NCBI GenBank assembly: GCA_003667245.1
Contig: RCNN01000073.1
Span: 1 to 64,000, forward strand
Length of the DNA: 64,000 bases
From: Heterostelium multicystogenum
Lineage: Eukaryota > Evosea > Eumycetozoa > Acytosteliales > Acytosteliaceae
Reading direction: 5' to 3'
Shown: positions 12,422-24,924 of the stretch, piece by piece
Position numbering within the stretch: the stretch's first letter is position 1
How the letters are laid out: the number at the start of each line of letters is the position of its first letter
Notes under the pieces: model-generated
Database searches by the model: none
The model's input: only the letters and a program-made list of their open reading frames with translations
What the model was told of the DNA's origin: nothing
Made by a program: the position numbers and the translations under genes

Positions 12422-12698
12422 GATTTATTGTAATAATGCTCTTTTAAGCTATTTCATTGTATAGAAAGTTAGATAGACACAGATACACTTCAATTAAATT
12501 GTACCAATAATAAATAGATTTGTATAATTTAAGGCTTTATTTGGAAGGATTTCAGATTCGATTTGCAAAGCTTTCATTTTTGGAAATTGATTTGATTGAT
12601 CACATTCCAAAATATCAAATAATAATTTATTGATTTGATTTGGACTTAAACAATAAGGATTATAGATAGATAAATAGATAATAGATAGAAGATTAGGA

Positions 12699-14323
12699 AT
12701 GACTTCAATAGCAGATGATAAGCAAACATCATTGTCTTCGAAATTAGATGATTATATTGATTATTTAGAAAATATAAATTATATAGAAACAAATTCTTTG
12801 GAAGACCTGATAAAGATCTATGCTATTTACCATTATTTTTTTAGCTAATGATTTGGCTGATAGTCATAAGGAACAAAGATTCAAGTGTGTTAAGTTCTTT
12901 TTTGACTATCATAATGGCAAGATGCCACATTATATAGATACGATTGGGTATGCTGAATTCATTGCAGATCTCTTCTTTGATCCCTCTCAGCAGGTATTCA
13001 ATATCGTTGGCAACTATCAAGCTTATCAATATAAACCATTGATTATTGATATTTACAAAAGAATCATCCATAAAAAGGTACAACTAAAGGCATATAATGT
13101 CGTAGTAGTTAATAGTTCTAACTCAATCCTTCCATGATCATAGGAATCAAAACAAAATATATTATCATCATTATCATTGGATACCAACAACCAGCTAAAG
13201 AATAGGATTGATACCTATATCAAATGTTGTCATTTCGATCAGATTGATCAAACGATCCAATTTGAATCCGAAATTTTGAGTACTAATACAAAGAAAAAAG
13301 AGTTGAACCAATTAGGTGAAGCATTTCCTATTCCACCAAAAATGAATCACTCTAAATCGGTCAACCTAATGCCTGATATTTTGTTGGAAAAGATCATTTT
13401 ACAATCATTGCTCAGTGATGATTTACCAAAGTCACATGGATCTAAGTTCTCTAGAAATAAAAGATACGTTGACAGGTCTGTCTTCGTTCCAGATTTCATT
13501 GGTGGAGCTTCACTGTTGCGAATGTCACTCGTATCGAAGCAGTTCTTTAAATGCGTGTCAAAAACCATTGCCAACCTCAATTGCTATTGGGGTGGATACC
13601 TCAATTTAAAAAGTGATTTCAGTCTAATCAAATCGCCACCGTTATATTTCGATTATGACCTCATCAAGTACATTCGCTATGACCAAGGAATTGAGTGTGC
13701 CAACCAATTACTATCACTTGTAGAAACCTTTGCTTTGGAGTCTGATGAGTTCGATAAATCAAACTACAGCGCCGATGTGTCAAGAGAATACATTCTCAAT
13801 AAGGACGACTGGATAGCCGATTTAGAGATGCAATATCGTGATTCCGTCATTTATGATGAGTACTTACCAACGCCGCCTGTTATGCCAAACCTCAAGCATG
13901 TGATTGTCCTTTCATACCTGGGATACGACTACAACTACAGCAATTTGCTATCGACGATCTTTAGGAAAACACCCAATGGAAATGGGTATGGAATTGAGCA
14001 TGTTTCAGTCAATGTTGTCAAGTGTTGGAATGGTATGCCGGATTACACCAACATAGAATTCCTACAACAACTCGTTGATTGCCATGCGTCAACACTCAAA
14101 TCAATCAAACTCACCTACAGCGTATTTTATCAAAAAGGACTATATTCATATGTGCAAAGTCTTGACACCATTACTGGCAAGCTTACAACAACACAATATT
14201 CTATTTGATTTAAGTTGTTTCATGAATAGTATATTACCACTGGATATAATCAGGAAGTTTGCAGATTGCAATCAGGATATCTATCAGTTTTTTAGTGAAA
14301 CAACAAGAGTTGAAGAAACCTAA
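12699..14323 (+). CDS. F-box-like protein of the dictyostelid family
   Basis: The ATG at 12699 opens 'MTSIADDKQTSLSSKLDDYI'. An intron at 13078-13143 joins 'RIIHKK' to 'ESKQNILSSLSLDTNNQ' in phase. The middle has an F-box-like segment, 'LMPDILLEKIILQSLL' followed by 'LRMSLVSKQFFKCVSK' (about 13365-13570), the pattern by which such proteins bind Skp1 and recruit substrates to SCF ubiquitin ligases. The C-terminal part resembles the irregular LRR-like tails of these families but has no clean repeat. Two one-base slips occur: at the T7 run near 12835, and at an A-run near 14130, after which the frame continues to the stop at 14323. Together they give about 520 residues. The exact substrate is unknown. 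Confidence 0.65.
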
Positions 14324-14919
14324 TCTAACTTAACCCACCTATAAGTTGCATGCAATCACAACTACAATCACAAACATATTCACACCCATCCCTTTTAATC
14401 CCCACACAAATATATATATATATATTACATTAATGTGGTGCTTTGTGTACATAATGAACAAAAACCATTGACTGGATGGATATTCAAAATGGGTTATATA
14501 ATATATATTTTAATTGTTATTGTAATTGAACACCGCGGTGTGTGTGGTTTTATATTTATTTATTATTTATGTTACAAATTTGGATCATGAAAAAAGATAA
14601 AAAAACAAACACATCTATCTATCCTATCTTATCAACACTAAAGTCTGTCATTGGAAGTAACTCACTATTTATGATTATAGTTCAATCAAATTTAGTTTGA
14701 TTTTACTAACTCCTCTTGATAATATGGTATGGTATTGTATGCCATACCCACGTGTAAATACTTGTATACCATTCAAAGCTGAGCCAACTAGTTCAATGAT
14801 TTGATTTTAATTATTAAATTAATTTCAATTCCATTCAACAAGTAGTACTTTTTATATTTCGAAATTTCTAGTTTTCTCATTCAGTGTTGTTATTTAAATA
14901 TTTAGTAATACAACTAATA
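14324..14919. other. Intergenic region with hairpin and G-box-like site
   Basis: Non-coding. Holds TA repeats at about 14408-14425, an inverted repeat (GGTATGG at 14726-14732 and CCATACC at 14742-14748) followed by the palindrome CACGTG at 14749-14754, about 165 bp before the start of the Cys-rich secreted gene. CACGTG is a common bZIP/bHLH core; use here is inferred. Confidence 0.4.
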
Positions 14920-16040
14920 ATGATTAAATATATATTGGTATTTTTGGTTATTCTCTCTGCAATTGCTATTAGTGCAGAGGAGGTAGATTTAGAAAAATCG
15001 GTCAATTGCTCTGCAATAGAATGTCCAAAGATTGACGAAAAGAGTTGTAAAAAGAATGGCGGAAAATTCATTGAAAAGACCAAAACAACTTGTTGTGATC
15101 GTTGTAGCTATCCATGTGAGACTGTCAAATGTGCCGGAGTTGATAAAGAAGTTTGTGAGCATCATGGAGGAACCTATATTCCAGTAGGTATATTTTCTTA
15201 AATGTCAGTAAGTAATCAATTATTAATTTCCAATGTATTTTATAGGCTGATCTTAAAAAAGGTATTTGCTGCTCCAAATGTCAAACTATTTGTGAAAGAG
15301 TAAAATGCATTCCTGATAATCCTGCAAAATGCAAAGAACAAGGAAAAATTTATATGCCAGAGAATCCGCTAATGGGTGTTTGTTGTGGATATTGTGCAAA
15401 TGTACCAAGTAATACTCCTTGCCCTACAGATAAACCAACAACAAAGCCGACTCAAAAACCTACTGTCAGACCAACAATAAAGCCAACTGGCAAACCAACA
15501 GAAAAGCCAACAGAAAAGCCAACAGTTAAGCCAACAGAAAAGCCAACTGAGAAACCAACAGTTAAGCCAACAGAAAAGCCAACTGAAAAACCAACAGTTA
15601 AGCCAACTGAGAAACCAACTGAGAAGCCAACAGTTAAGCCAACAGAGAAGCCAACAGTTAAGCCAACCGAGAAGCCAACTGAGAAACCAACCGAGAAGCC
15701 AACTGAAAAGCCAACTGAAAAGCCAACTGAGAAACCAACCGAGAAACCAACTGAGAAGCCTACAGAAAAGCCAACTGAGAAGCCAACAGAAAAACCAACA
15801 GAAAAACCAACTGAGAAGCCTACAGAAAAGCCAACTGAGAAACCAACTGAGAAACCAACTGAGAAGCCTACTGAAAATCCAAATCCATGCACTCTTGTAC
15901 TTTGTCCTAAAATTGACGAAAAAGCCTGTAAGAATATGGGAAAAATCTTTGTTCCAGCTGATCCACCAAGAAAATGTTGTGACACATGTGAAACAAGATT
16001 CACAATTGAACCAGTTTCACTAGGTTCTGTTCAACAATAA
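14920..16040 (+). CDS. Secreted Cys-rich protein with KPTE-repeat linker
   Basis: Two exons, 14920-15183 and 15246-16040 (phase 0, donor gtaggt). There is a clear signal peptide: '[20 protein letters not shown]'. Four related Cys modules of about 40 residues follow the plan C-x(4)-CPKIDEKxC-K-x-xGK-x-(F/Y)-x(8-12)-CCxxC. Three lie before the linker ('[16 protein letters not shown]', '[16 protein letters not shown]', '[16 protein letters not shown]'). One lies after it ('[16 protein letters not shown]'). The linker is about 150 residues of KPTE/KPTV repeats, a stiff, probably heavily O-glycosylated spacer. The architecture suits an extracellular matrix, stalk or spore-coat protein that links partners at its two ends; this role is inferred. 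It is not the CTDC repeat of EcmA/EcmB. It converges on the reductase gene with a gap of 53 bp. Confidence 0.8.
15430..15875 (+). repeat. 12-bp coding minisatellite (KPTE/KPTV)
   Basis: About 36 tandem copies of a 12-base unit, aagccaacagaa, with silent third-base variants. In the first half KPTV alternates with one or two KPTE units, giving a 24-36-base higher-order repeat; in the second half nearly every unit is KPTE. The recent uniform half implies slippage expansion. The reverse strand is also open, but this is a by-product of the repeat. Confidence 0.9.
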
Positions 16041-16093
16041 AATATTGTTAAATTTAAATAACTTTAATTAAATGATTAATAGTTTCCATTTAT

Positions 16094-19000
16094 TTATAAA
16101 CCTTGAGATAGCTTAATGTGTTGAATATTTTTATGAATTATAGCATCATCGATGATGGGACATGAAAATCCACCAAGATTCTGAATGGTTTGGTTAGTAA
16201 TTCGTATTCTTGATAGGATATTGTGAAAGTGTTGGAATTTGGTTGACAAATGCTTTGAACATGGGCTGTAGTGGATTGCTTGATTGTGACAACAGCATTT
16301 CGGACCATTTTGAGAATTCTATCATCTCCAATGGGAAGACTTTGCTCATTGAATAACAGAAATCATTGAATGGAATTGAGTTGGGGTTTGTTAATAACAA
16401 TGATGGAGTCTTTTGTTCACTATCTGATCTAATCCATGATCTGTTGAATGAAACATTGATAATAGATGAGGAAATCCAATCAACGGGTGATAAATTTAAT
16501 AGATTGACGCTCTCGTTAGTTAGGTCAGGATAGTAACCAAGATGCATGATACCAGATAGTACTAATCTGATAAAATCATTTGAATTATCAATTCCAGTTT
16601 GAGTGTGACTATAGATGACACCCGGCCTGAATATTATTACTGGAAAACCTCTTTCAAATGCTTTATGAACTAACTGCTCTGCAATTAATTTGGATTGTGC
16701 ATATCCAGACATCTCGTTCAAATTCTTGAAGTCAGGATCTTTGCTATCGTCAATATCTTGATTAAATTTATGGTATGTTCCAATCGTTGAAACATGAGAC
16801 ACTGGGATGATATGATTTCCTATGGAAGATAATCTTAATACCTCTTCTGTTCCTTTAACATTGGCTAGTCTCATATTCGAATAAGGATTCATCAAGTGTA
16901 CATAGGCGCCATTATGTATTATTAGGTCAATTTGGTTGGAAAGATCAATAAACGACTCTAATGACAAACCAAACAATGGCAACTCCAAGTCTCCCAACAC
17001 AGGTTCAATCTTTTCTATTTGGCTTTCTTTGATTGTCAAGCCACTCTTCAATCGAATTGAGTCGACCAATCTATTTCTTGCCTCCATTATATTATTAGAT
17101 CCTCTGATCAAAACAATAAACTTTTCTACATCTCTGATCTCTAATTAAGTCATATAATAGAATTGAACCATTGTATCCAGTAGCACCAGTCAAGAATATA
17201 CTATTGATTACACCAGATTTAATGGATTTGCCATTCAGCTGGATGTTTTCATCTAATTTCATTTCATCTTCCCAGTTGATTTGTTTTCTTTAAAACAGCA
17301 TTCTTAAATATATCCATGAGGTTTATGTTTTTATCTAGAATCTGTTGTGGTTTCACTTCAATATCTGCTTTTTCTTTGAGTAGATTCGCTAACTTTACTG
17401 CACCAATTGAATCTCCACCCAGTTGAGAGAATGAAATCTTGGAAAGATCTAAATTTTCAGAATTTACATCAAGACCCAAAACATGGTGAATATAATCGAA
17501 AAGCAATTCACTTTTTTTCCTTGGAATCAGATGAAAGACCTTCCTGAATTGAATCCAATGTTTTATACATTGATTCAATAACATTTTGATAATATTCAAA
17601 TATATGGATTCTATTAAATTTACCAGTGACTGTCAACATTTGATTTTCAACTGACCATTTTGTTCCATCAAGAGTTATCATTTTAGGAATCTCATAATTT
17701 GCACTCTATACACAAATGAATTGAGTTAGTACCTTTTTGAAGTCGTCAATATACTAAATTATACCTTATTTTGCTGGGATATTCTTTCAATTTCATCAAG
17801 AATTATTCTTTTTAACTTATTATTGACTTTAAGATCAGAATCATATGTTGGAATTGGATCTAGTTTCTCTAATGCAGTTTTCAGAGGGGACAACTACAGC
17901 TACTAAGAATGATTTAAATAGATCTCCATATACAAATATATTTTTGATAAGTGGCGAATTGGCATAGAGATTTTCGATTGTTTCAGTGCTAGCATTTAGA
18001 AAATGTCAATAGATGAAATTTTTATCTAAATAATGTGCCATATATTACCTAATAAATTCACCATTACTCAATTTAAATGTATTCTTTTTTCTATCGATGA
18101 CACGTATTTTTCTTGGTCCATACTCTTCAACAATATCGCCAGTATAATACCAACCATCTTTGAATGATTTTTCGGTGGCTTCTTTATTATTGTAGTATCC
18201 ACATGAAAGTTTATTGGATCTGACCAACAATTCACCTCTGGGATATGGTTTATCCTCAGTCGTAAATCCTATTTCAGGAACTGACACCAATTTATACTCA
18301 GTGTTTGGAACTACTACATCATTTCTTGATACTGCATTCGACTCTGTAGAACCATAGAGATTGATGATGTTTGCTTTATTCCAACACTGATACAGAAAAT
18401 TAGTAGTATTTTTGGTTTGATTGGCACTAAAAAAAACAATGGTTTCAATTCTGTCACCAAGTAATCTTCTGTACTGAGCTAACACATCTTTAGTGCATTG
18501 ATCCAAAGATAATTCTGGATGTTCAGAAATATAGGATCTTAAGAACCTTCATAGTTTGAATAGATGATTTTCCAAATTCTAACCTGTAAATTAATATATT
18601 TTTTATAAAGAATTCATAATTAAGCTATTTACCTTGGTACGGACTGGAAGTAATGTGGCCTAATTTTTTTGAACATAATCCAAAAGATTCTCCATATCCC
18701 CTGAATATAATGCTACTTTATTTCCATATATAAAACTATTGATGTCAAATTTTCTTTGTGTGTGAGCTAATGAATAGATTAGAGTTCCATTTTTTGTTAA
18801 TTATCGCCAATCTGTTTTATTATAGTTACCCAAAGGCAAATAGCTAACTTCCACTCTTGGATATGGAAGTGGTCTTTCAGAGATAAATCCTAAAAAGTCA
18901 CTATCTTTTCCCATTACACCTTTAGGATCTCCTGTGGTTCCACTTGAATAGCTAATGGAAAGTAAAGTTCTTTCTCCTTGATCTGGTGGCATAATTTCTG

Positions 19001-20013
19001 TGACATTTAACATCTCAGAATATAATTTGAACTGTATGTATGAAGGCAATCTATCTCTAACGCTGCGATCGTACTCATCTTCCAAATGAATAACTAGCCT
19101 CAAATTGGTCTCAACTTTGCTTTCAATTACGTCTAAAATATTCTTGAATGATTTTTCTATCAACAAAGATTGCACTAGTTTCAGAGTTTTTCAATATTGA
19201 AATTAAGTTATCTCTGTCTATATATGATTGATCCCAATCATTAGTACTTAACCAAGAAAATAAATAATGCTTTCCCTTACTTACTGGCAGTATAGTGATA
19301 GGAAACAACTGTCATTCCATAAAACAAAGCTGCAAAATCGGTGACATACCATTCAGGAATGTTTTGTAAATATATTCCATACTTTGAATCCTTGTAGTAG
19401 AATTAACAATTAATAAATGGTTCTAATTAAAATTGATCTATTAGATTAGGGTACATACTTTTGGAATAAGCTTGGAAAGTGATGTTCCAAATTTTAGAGA
19501 TAAATCATAAACCTCTCCATAGCTGAGTGATTTTACAGTAGAACTTTCTCTATCCAAGAATATCATACATTTTCTATCTTTAAACATCTGAAATGCATTC
19601 CTAATTATGATAAATAAATAAAATTGTTTGGAAATATCAAATGAGTGACCTAGTTTTTAATGATCATCTCAATGATCAATGAATCAAACTTACAATATTG
19701 TCTGAGTAAATGTATTTCCCTGATTTCTTTTAAATGACTCTTCATTAGTATCTATTTTAAAAATGGATAATATTAATATAAAATATAATAATAATCTAGA
19801 GGGATGTGACTTTGATTTACATTTTTCAAGTGTAGTGAAATGAGGCAAGGGCGCTGCATCAGTATGAAGACCATCAATCATATGTGAATTTGGATAGCAA
19901 TTGGTGCAAATCGTATGATTTAAACACTCTGAACAAACATATCTTTCTTTTCCAGAGAATATAGTTTCATGACAAACTTTGCACTCAACATCATATCCTG
20001 AATTACTCATCAT
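16094..20013 (-). CDS. ZZ finger-adenylation-carrier-thioester reductase enzyme
   Basis: One multi-exon gene for a carboxylate-reducing enzyme of the NRPS-like type. N-terminus from 20013: ZZ-type zinc finger 'CKVCHETIFSGKERYVCSEC' then CTNC and two His. Adenylation domain: A3 'SISYSSGTTGDPKGVMG' (about 18920-18970), A5 'INLYGSTESNAVSRND', A7 'DGWYYTGDIVEEYGPR', then 'VIDRKKNTFKLSNGEFIR' (about 18050-18110). Carrier domain: 'FSQLGGDSIGAVKLANLL' with the Ser for phosphopantetheine (about 17390-17450). Reductase domain: 'GATGYNGSILLYDLI' NAD(P) loop (about 17160-17205) and the YxxxK pair in 'SGYAQSKLIAE' (about 16690). Families of this plan activate an acid with ATP, load it on the carrier and release an aldehyde or alcohol. 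Several introns (for example 19430-19460, 18600-18640, 17710-17765) and frame changes near 17115 and 16215. The true end is the TAA at 16094-16096, after 'TNQTIQNLGGFSCPIIDDAI'. Substrate not predictable. Confidence 0.85.
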
Positions 20014-20687
20014 TTTCAGACCCTTGATATTTTATAAAATAACTAAAATTCTATATATATGTTATATGAATTAAATATTTATATATGATGAAATAAGAAT
20101 TTATAGATAACTTTTGGAAAGAAACTTTAATTAGTATAAGTTTAAATAGTATAAGTTTTTTTGAAAACTATATGAAAATAAATTCCATATATATATATAT
20201 ATTGTAACATGCAAATATTCCCTTTAAATGAATTGTTGGAAATATTAGTCAATAATAATAACAAAATGCTGTATTATTTTTAATTGGTGGGGGTCATGAC
20301 ATTTTATGCTTGAATGCCACATGACTTGTTACCCATAAAAAACAAATGTCAAAAAGGTTGGTAACAAGTCATGGCTGTATAAAACCATCAACATTTGCTA
20401 CTAAACTAACCCCTCACACACAACAACAACACACTCATTTATAATAAATATACATATATCATTCTCCCAAAAGAAAAGGAGATATGTTTATACATGGAAA
20501 TATTTTAACTAAAACTAAATTAAATATACATGTTTCTTTTCTCCTAAATCATTTTTAAATGATTTAACAGTTTTGATTAATACACTTTTAAAAGTGATAT
20601 GTTGTTATTGTTGTTGAGATCTCACTCTATTTATAATGGATAGGCTATGATTCCATTAATCTTGGTTCATTTATATTATCTAATAAT
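20014..20687. promoter_or_regulatory. Divergent promoter region with palindromes
   Basis: Spacer between the reductase gene (-) and the gene at 20688 (+). It holds a perfect 14-bp inverted repeat (20320-20333 with 20360-20373), ACCCATAA inside its left half and loop (20331-20338), TATAAAA at 20378-20384 followed by a CA-rich tract, a 9-bp-arm inverted repeat near 20547-20566 and the palindrome CACTTTTAAAAGTG at 20583-20596. No ORF is supported. Confidence 0.5.
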
Positions 20688-22409
20688 ATGTGTACCTATT
20701 CCTTAGTTTATCTGTATATATTATTATGTGCTGCATCATGCTTAGCAGTTTGTTTTGTTGAAAGTGTTACCACTTCTAAAACAAATGGTTATATCTATTC
20801 ACACACAAGTATCAGCAGTGGTGTTGTGTCTGCTGAACAGGATTTGCTAACTCAATCGACGCTTGATATTCTTGCACAAAGATACGACATTAAACCGCTC
20901 CCAAAAGAAAACTGGTTTAGAACTCTAGAGACTGACAATAATATAGTTGGTTTTCTAGGTGGTTCTGAACTTGTTAAAAGTAACATTGACATCATAAAGA
21001 ATTTAATAAAGAACAGACAATCCATTATATTATTGTATGTATAAAGTATTGAATGGTTTTGTTAATAATAACAATAAAATCCATTATGAATAAACTTCAA
21101 ATATGATATTAATATATTATTATTGTTGTTGTTGTTGAAACTTTATAGGAATCTAACAAACAATGATATCCAAATTCTTTGTAAACTTGGCTTACATTTT
21201 CATGTACAAAACCATGATGGTAAAGATGATAAAGGTGATTATTTGCTCTATGCTTGGATTCCATCAACTTATATAGACCAAAACAATCAAACACTTCCTA
21301 CATTTCAAATCATACAATGGAGAGGCATACAACCCATAGGTTACAATGAAGCTAACCATGGATATGGTGGCAGTCACCAACTGAACAGCCATCAACATCC
21401 ATTAAATATATTGAGTGATAAATTGGTAAACCAAGATTCTCCGATTTCAACATTGATTCCACCATGTATGTAATAATAATAATAATAATATAATATGATT
21501 GTATAGATTGTGTAATTTTTAACAAGATATATAACATTATATAGCTGATATACCATTCAGATATTTTGAAGTGATAGACTGTGACCAATTCATTGCTTCA
21601 TACAATGGTATTCACCAGATATTCTCGCATACTATTAACAGTCATTTTTATATATATGATGATAAGAACATCGATAGAATAAATGTCCTACTCATTCAAA
21701 GTATGTAGTCATCTTAGCATTTGGGAATAACATTAAACTTACATTTGAATACTATGTTTGTGCTAAATTGTAGATAATTATGCTTATCCTGACACAATTG
21801 GCATTGTAGATCCTACAAAGGCAATTGGATTCTTCCAATCTTCGTTCCAAGTCATAAACTCTGTCTCCTATAATGGAGAGCCGCTTTCTCGTGACCAGGC
21901 TATGCTCACTAGCTACTCGCCATCCCCTGTGGATCAGTTCAAGAACTACACCACTCTCTATAACGTCGCCGATACCGTACAACTGAGCGATGGTTGGTCA
22001 GGAAATGGCACTTTCCAATTGAACATCCAAAATTGGGGTATATGGGATGCCTCTAACCAACAAGCAATGAGCGCTGGCTGGGTCTACCACCAACAGCAGC
22101 CATATGATGCATGGGGAAATGGATACACATCGTTCAACGACTGGTATCAAGAAGCCTACGACCAAGGAGAGGTTAAGTACCCACCGCAGCTATCAACAAG
22201 CACACTTCAAACCACTACCATGACACAAATGGAGCTTTGACAAGTCACTCGTCGATCCATCAAGCAATCAGCTTAACATTGAATTCCAATTCGCAGTGCA
22301 ACATGTTGCTATCCTCGTAGCTAACCCAGGCTTCATCGATTCACATCACAGACTACTTTTAGAAATAGCACCATTCACCTACATTCACCAATTTAATATC
22401 AATACATGA
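20688..22409 (+). CDS. Unknown protein, probably secreted or membrane-anchored
   Basis: Four exons join in phase: 20688-21034, 21149-21466, 21545-21700 and 21774 onward. The N-terminus is hydrophobic ('YSLVYLYILLCAASCLAVCF'), a signal peptide or anchor. The chain contains 'GFLGGSELVKSNIDIIKNL', 'YLLYAWIPSTYIDQNNQ', 'YGGSHQLNSHQHPLNIL' and a Trp/Gln/Asn-rich part, 'LSDGWSGNGTFQLNIQNWG'. Near 22190-22235 one base is wrong, because the frame that follows ('WSFDKSLVDPSSNQLNIEF', 'VAILVANPGFIDSHHRLLL') is clearly coding and ends at the TGA 22407-22409. Total about 500 residues. I do not recognise a family. The composition (few Cys, many aromatic and amide residues) resembles dictyostelid lysosomal or extracellular proteins. 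Confidence 0.6.
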
Positions 22410-22675
22410 GGTGTTGTTTCTCATCTTTCATAACTTTAGCATCTAAATTAAAAAATGACAATCTATCCATTTATCCATCCATCTATCGCATTCTTTGTAT
22501 ATTTGAATTGATTACTTTGATTACTTAATTTTTGAATGTAATTTATCATGCAGATCTTCAAAATTCAGTTCTGATATTTTCGTTAAAATCAACTGGTGAT
22601 GTCATTCTTCCAACTAAATTGAATCCATCCATACACGCATTCATTTTCACCCAATCATAGAGATAGTAGTTAAAG

Positions 22676-24924
22676 ATGGATAATAAGATAAAAGAGATGA
22701 TGAGAGGCATATCCAAGAACTTGGATCCTAATGAACTCTTCCAATACATGGTTAAAGAAAGTGGTGATATCAAAGAGAAGTACAAGATGAATATCTTGTT
22801 TGGACTACCCGATGTCTACCACCCTGTTTATCAACCAACTCCACCGAATTTCGAAACTGTAGAGAAACTATTCAACACAGTAGAATCACTCAAACAGTCT
22901 GGTAATCAATACTTTGGAAAAGATCACAGTGAATTCGCAGATTCCTATTACTATCTTGCTTTGCAGTTGTGTGATTACTATCTTGGTGGAAACAATGAAC
23001 AACAACATGCTGCTGCTTCTGCTGATAATGTTTCCGAAAACATTGATGATTTAAAGAGAAATATACTTCAACTAAGTGATGAAGAAAGAGATAAACTGAA
23101 AAAAGATGGCATCCATAATCGCTGCAAACCTTTCACTCTCACTTTCAAAACAGTTCAAAGTGGACAAATCGCTGGAATATGCCAAAGATATCAATCGCCT
23201 ATGATGATACCAATGCAAAAGGCATACTATCGTGCTGGATACTCATTGGTTAGACTCGGTGACAACGACGGAGCAGAGAAAATGTTCAGTGATGGCCTGA
23301 AACATGCAAATGAAGTTAAACAAACTTGAACCACTATTTAAAAAGGAGCTGAGGATGATAGATGATCGTCACATTCATTTCCAAGTCAATCGCGAACACA
23401 CACTACGTCGAATCGAAGCAGATCATCAATATAGCGAATTCCCCATCTCTTTGACATGGGACGAAACCATGGGAAGAAAATCATTGCCTCTCGAGACATC
23501 AGCAAAGGTGAACTATTGCTTCGTGTTGCCCCTTACGGCGCTGCACTTGTCGACGATACTTTGCTTACACATTGCACCTCATGCTTTAGAAATATTAGTT
23601 GTAAGGATCCTTAGCTTAGTTTGGTATTCAATCAGATCAAATCATTCTTGCTAACCATAACTTAATTTATAGACTATAAGCATCATCTATGTCCAAAGTG
23701 TAAACAATGTATTTTGTGTGATGAGTGTAACAGTGATCCTGATTTGGTGAATGAACATAAGGAAGAATGCGATATACTTGTATTCCTAAAGAAGAATGTA
23801 CCAGGTGCTGATACACGAGATTTTAGATTTATGGTTCGTGTTATGCTAAAGTCCATTGCCATTCTCAATGGAAAACTGTCAAATGAGCTATCACCAAAAA
23901 CTGTGGCACAAGAATGGCCCCTTTATCTTTGACAGCTATGACGACTTGACTCATCTCACCACAGACACATCCAATATCGATAAGAAACAAATGGAATCTT
24001 TCGAAAAAGCAACTCAATCCATCATCAATGTGTTCAAGCTGGCAAAAGGACCAAATGCGCTCGAGCCACTCACCAACCAGCAAATTCTCAATCTCTACCC
24101 AAAGATGCTATTCAATGCCCACGAATACATTGATCCACTCTACCACTCAGAAGTAGCTCGTGGTATATACCCTACGGCTGCTTACCTCAACCACTCATGC
24201 GAGCCCAACACTGTCTGGCACAATGATAACAATGGTATGATCGCAATACCGTAGCATCCGTGATATTAAAGCTGGTGAAGAGATAACAACGACCTACATT
24301 GACATCACCAAGTTCAAATCTATACGTCAGCAAGCCCTCCTTTCTCAATATGCCTTTATGTGTCAGTGCTCCCGATGTCAGGACAAGTCCACTGGCTATA
24401 GATGCATTGAGTGTGAGGTGCCGATCGACGAAGGTGATTTGCGAATTATCCAGCCCGATCCAAAAGAGAATTTCGATGGTCAAATCTTCCTCTGCAAGAA
24501 TGGTCACACTCACATTGCCACACTATACACATTACTCGAGACCTCTGCAACAGCTGACCCTCCATATCTCAACTTGATGGACCAATTCTATGCATGCTTC
24601 GACAAGAACAGTCTAGCGTATCTGCCACTTTGGAAGGCATCATCCTACATCTTTTTAAAATCAGAGAGCCATCAAGAAGTTATCAATTCTATTACACGAC
24701 TCTGGAAACACTATGACTATTGTTTCAAGAATCCAAGAGAACAGATATCATATGCATTCGTCAACGACTGCCAAACTCTTTTCAAGACCTACGAGAAACT
24801 AAAGGATCGCCAAGGTATGATCAAAACGAAAGAGATCATTCAAAATATCCTAGAATCACTCATAGGCCTATCCAAGCATCATTGTAAACCTGAATTTGAA
24901 GATATCTATCGAATTGAAGATTGA
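22676..24924 (+). CDS. SET and MYND domain protein (SMYD4-like)
   Basis: Putative protein lysine methyltransferase. The N-terminal third is helical and TPR-like ('LFNTVESLKQSGNQYFGK', 'KAYYRAGYSLVRLGDNDGA'). The SET domain starts at about 23455 ('RKIIASRDISKGELLLRV'). It is split by a MYND zinc finger: 'HCTSCFRN' before and 'CPKCKQCILCDEC' after an intron at 23601-23672, ending 'HKEEC'. SET resumes with 'AAYLNHSCEPNT' (about 24178; the NHSC motif that binds AdoMet), 'RDIKAGEEITTTYID' with the catalytic Tyr region, and post-SET cysteines 'CQCSRCQ' at 24361. A C-terminal TPR-like part follows. TPR on both sides is the SMYD4 layout. One-base frame changes near 23310, 23480, 23925 and 24245 interrupt the reading but not the domain order, so errors are likely. 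Confidence 0.8.

Noticed and set aside
15452..16003. Long reverse-strand ORF with GFSV repeats
   Set aside because: It is the antisense of the KPTE minisatellite; the + strand has the signal peptide, Cys modules and intron.
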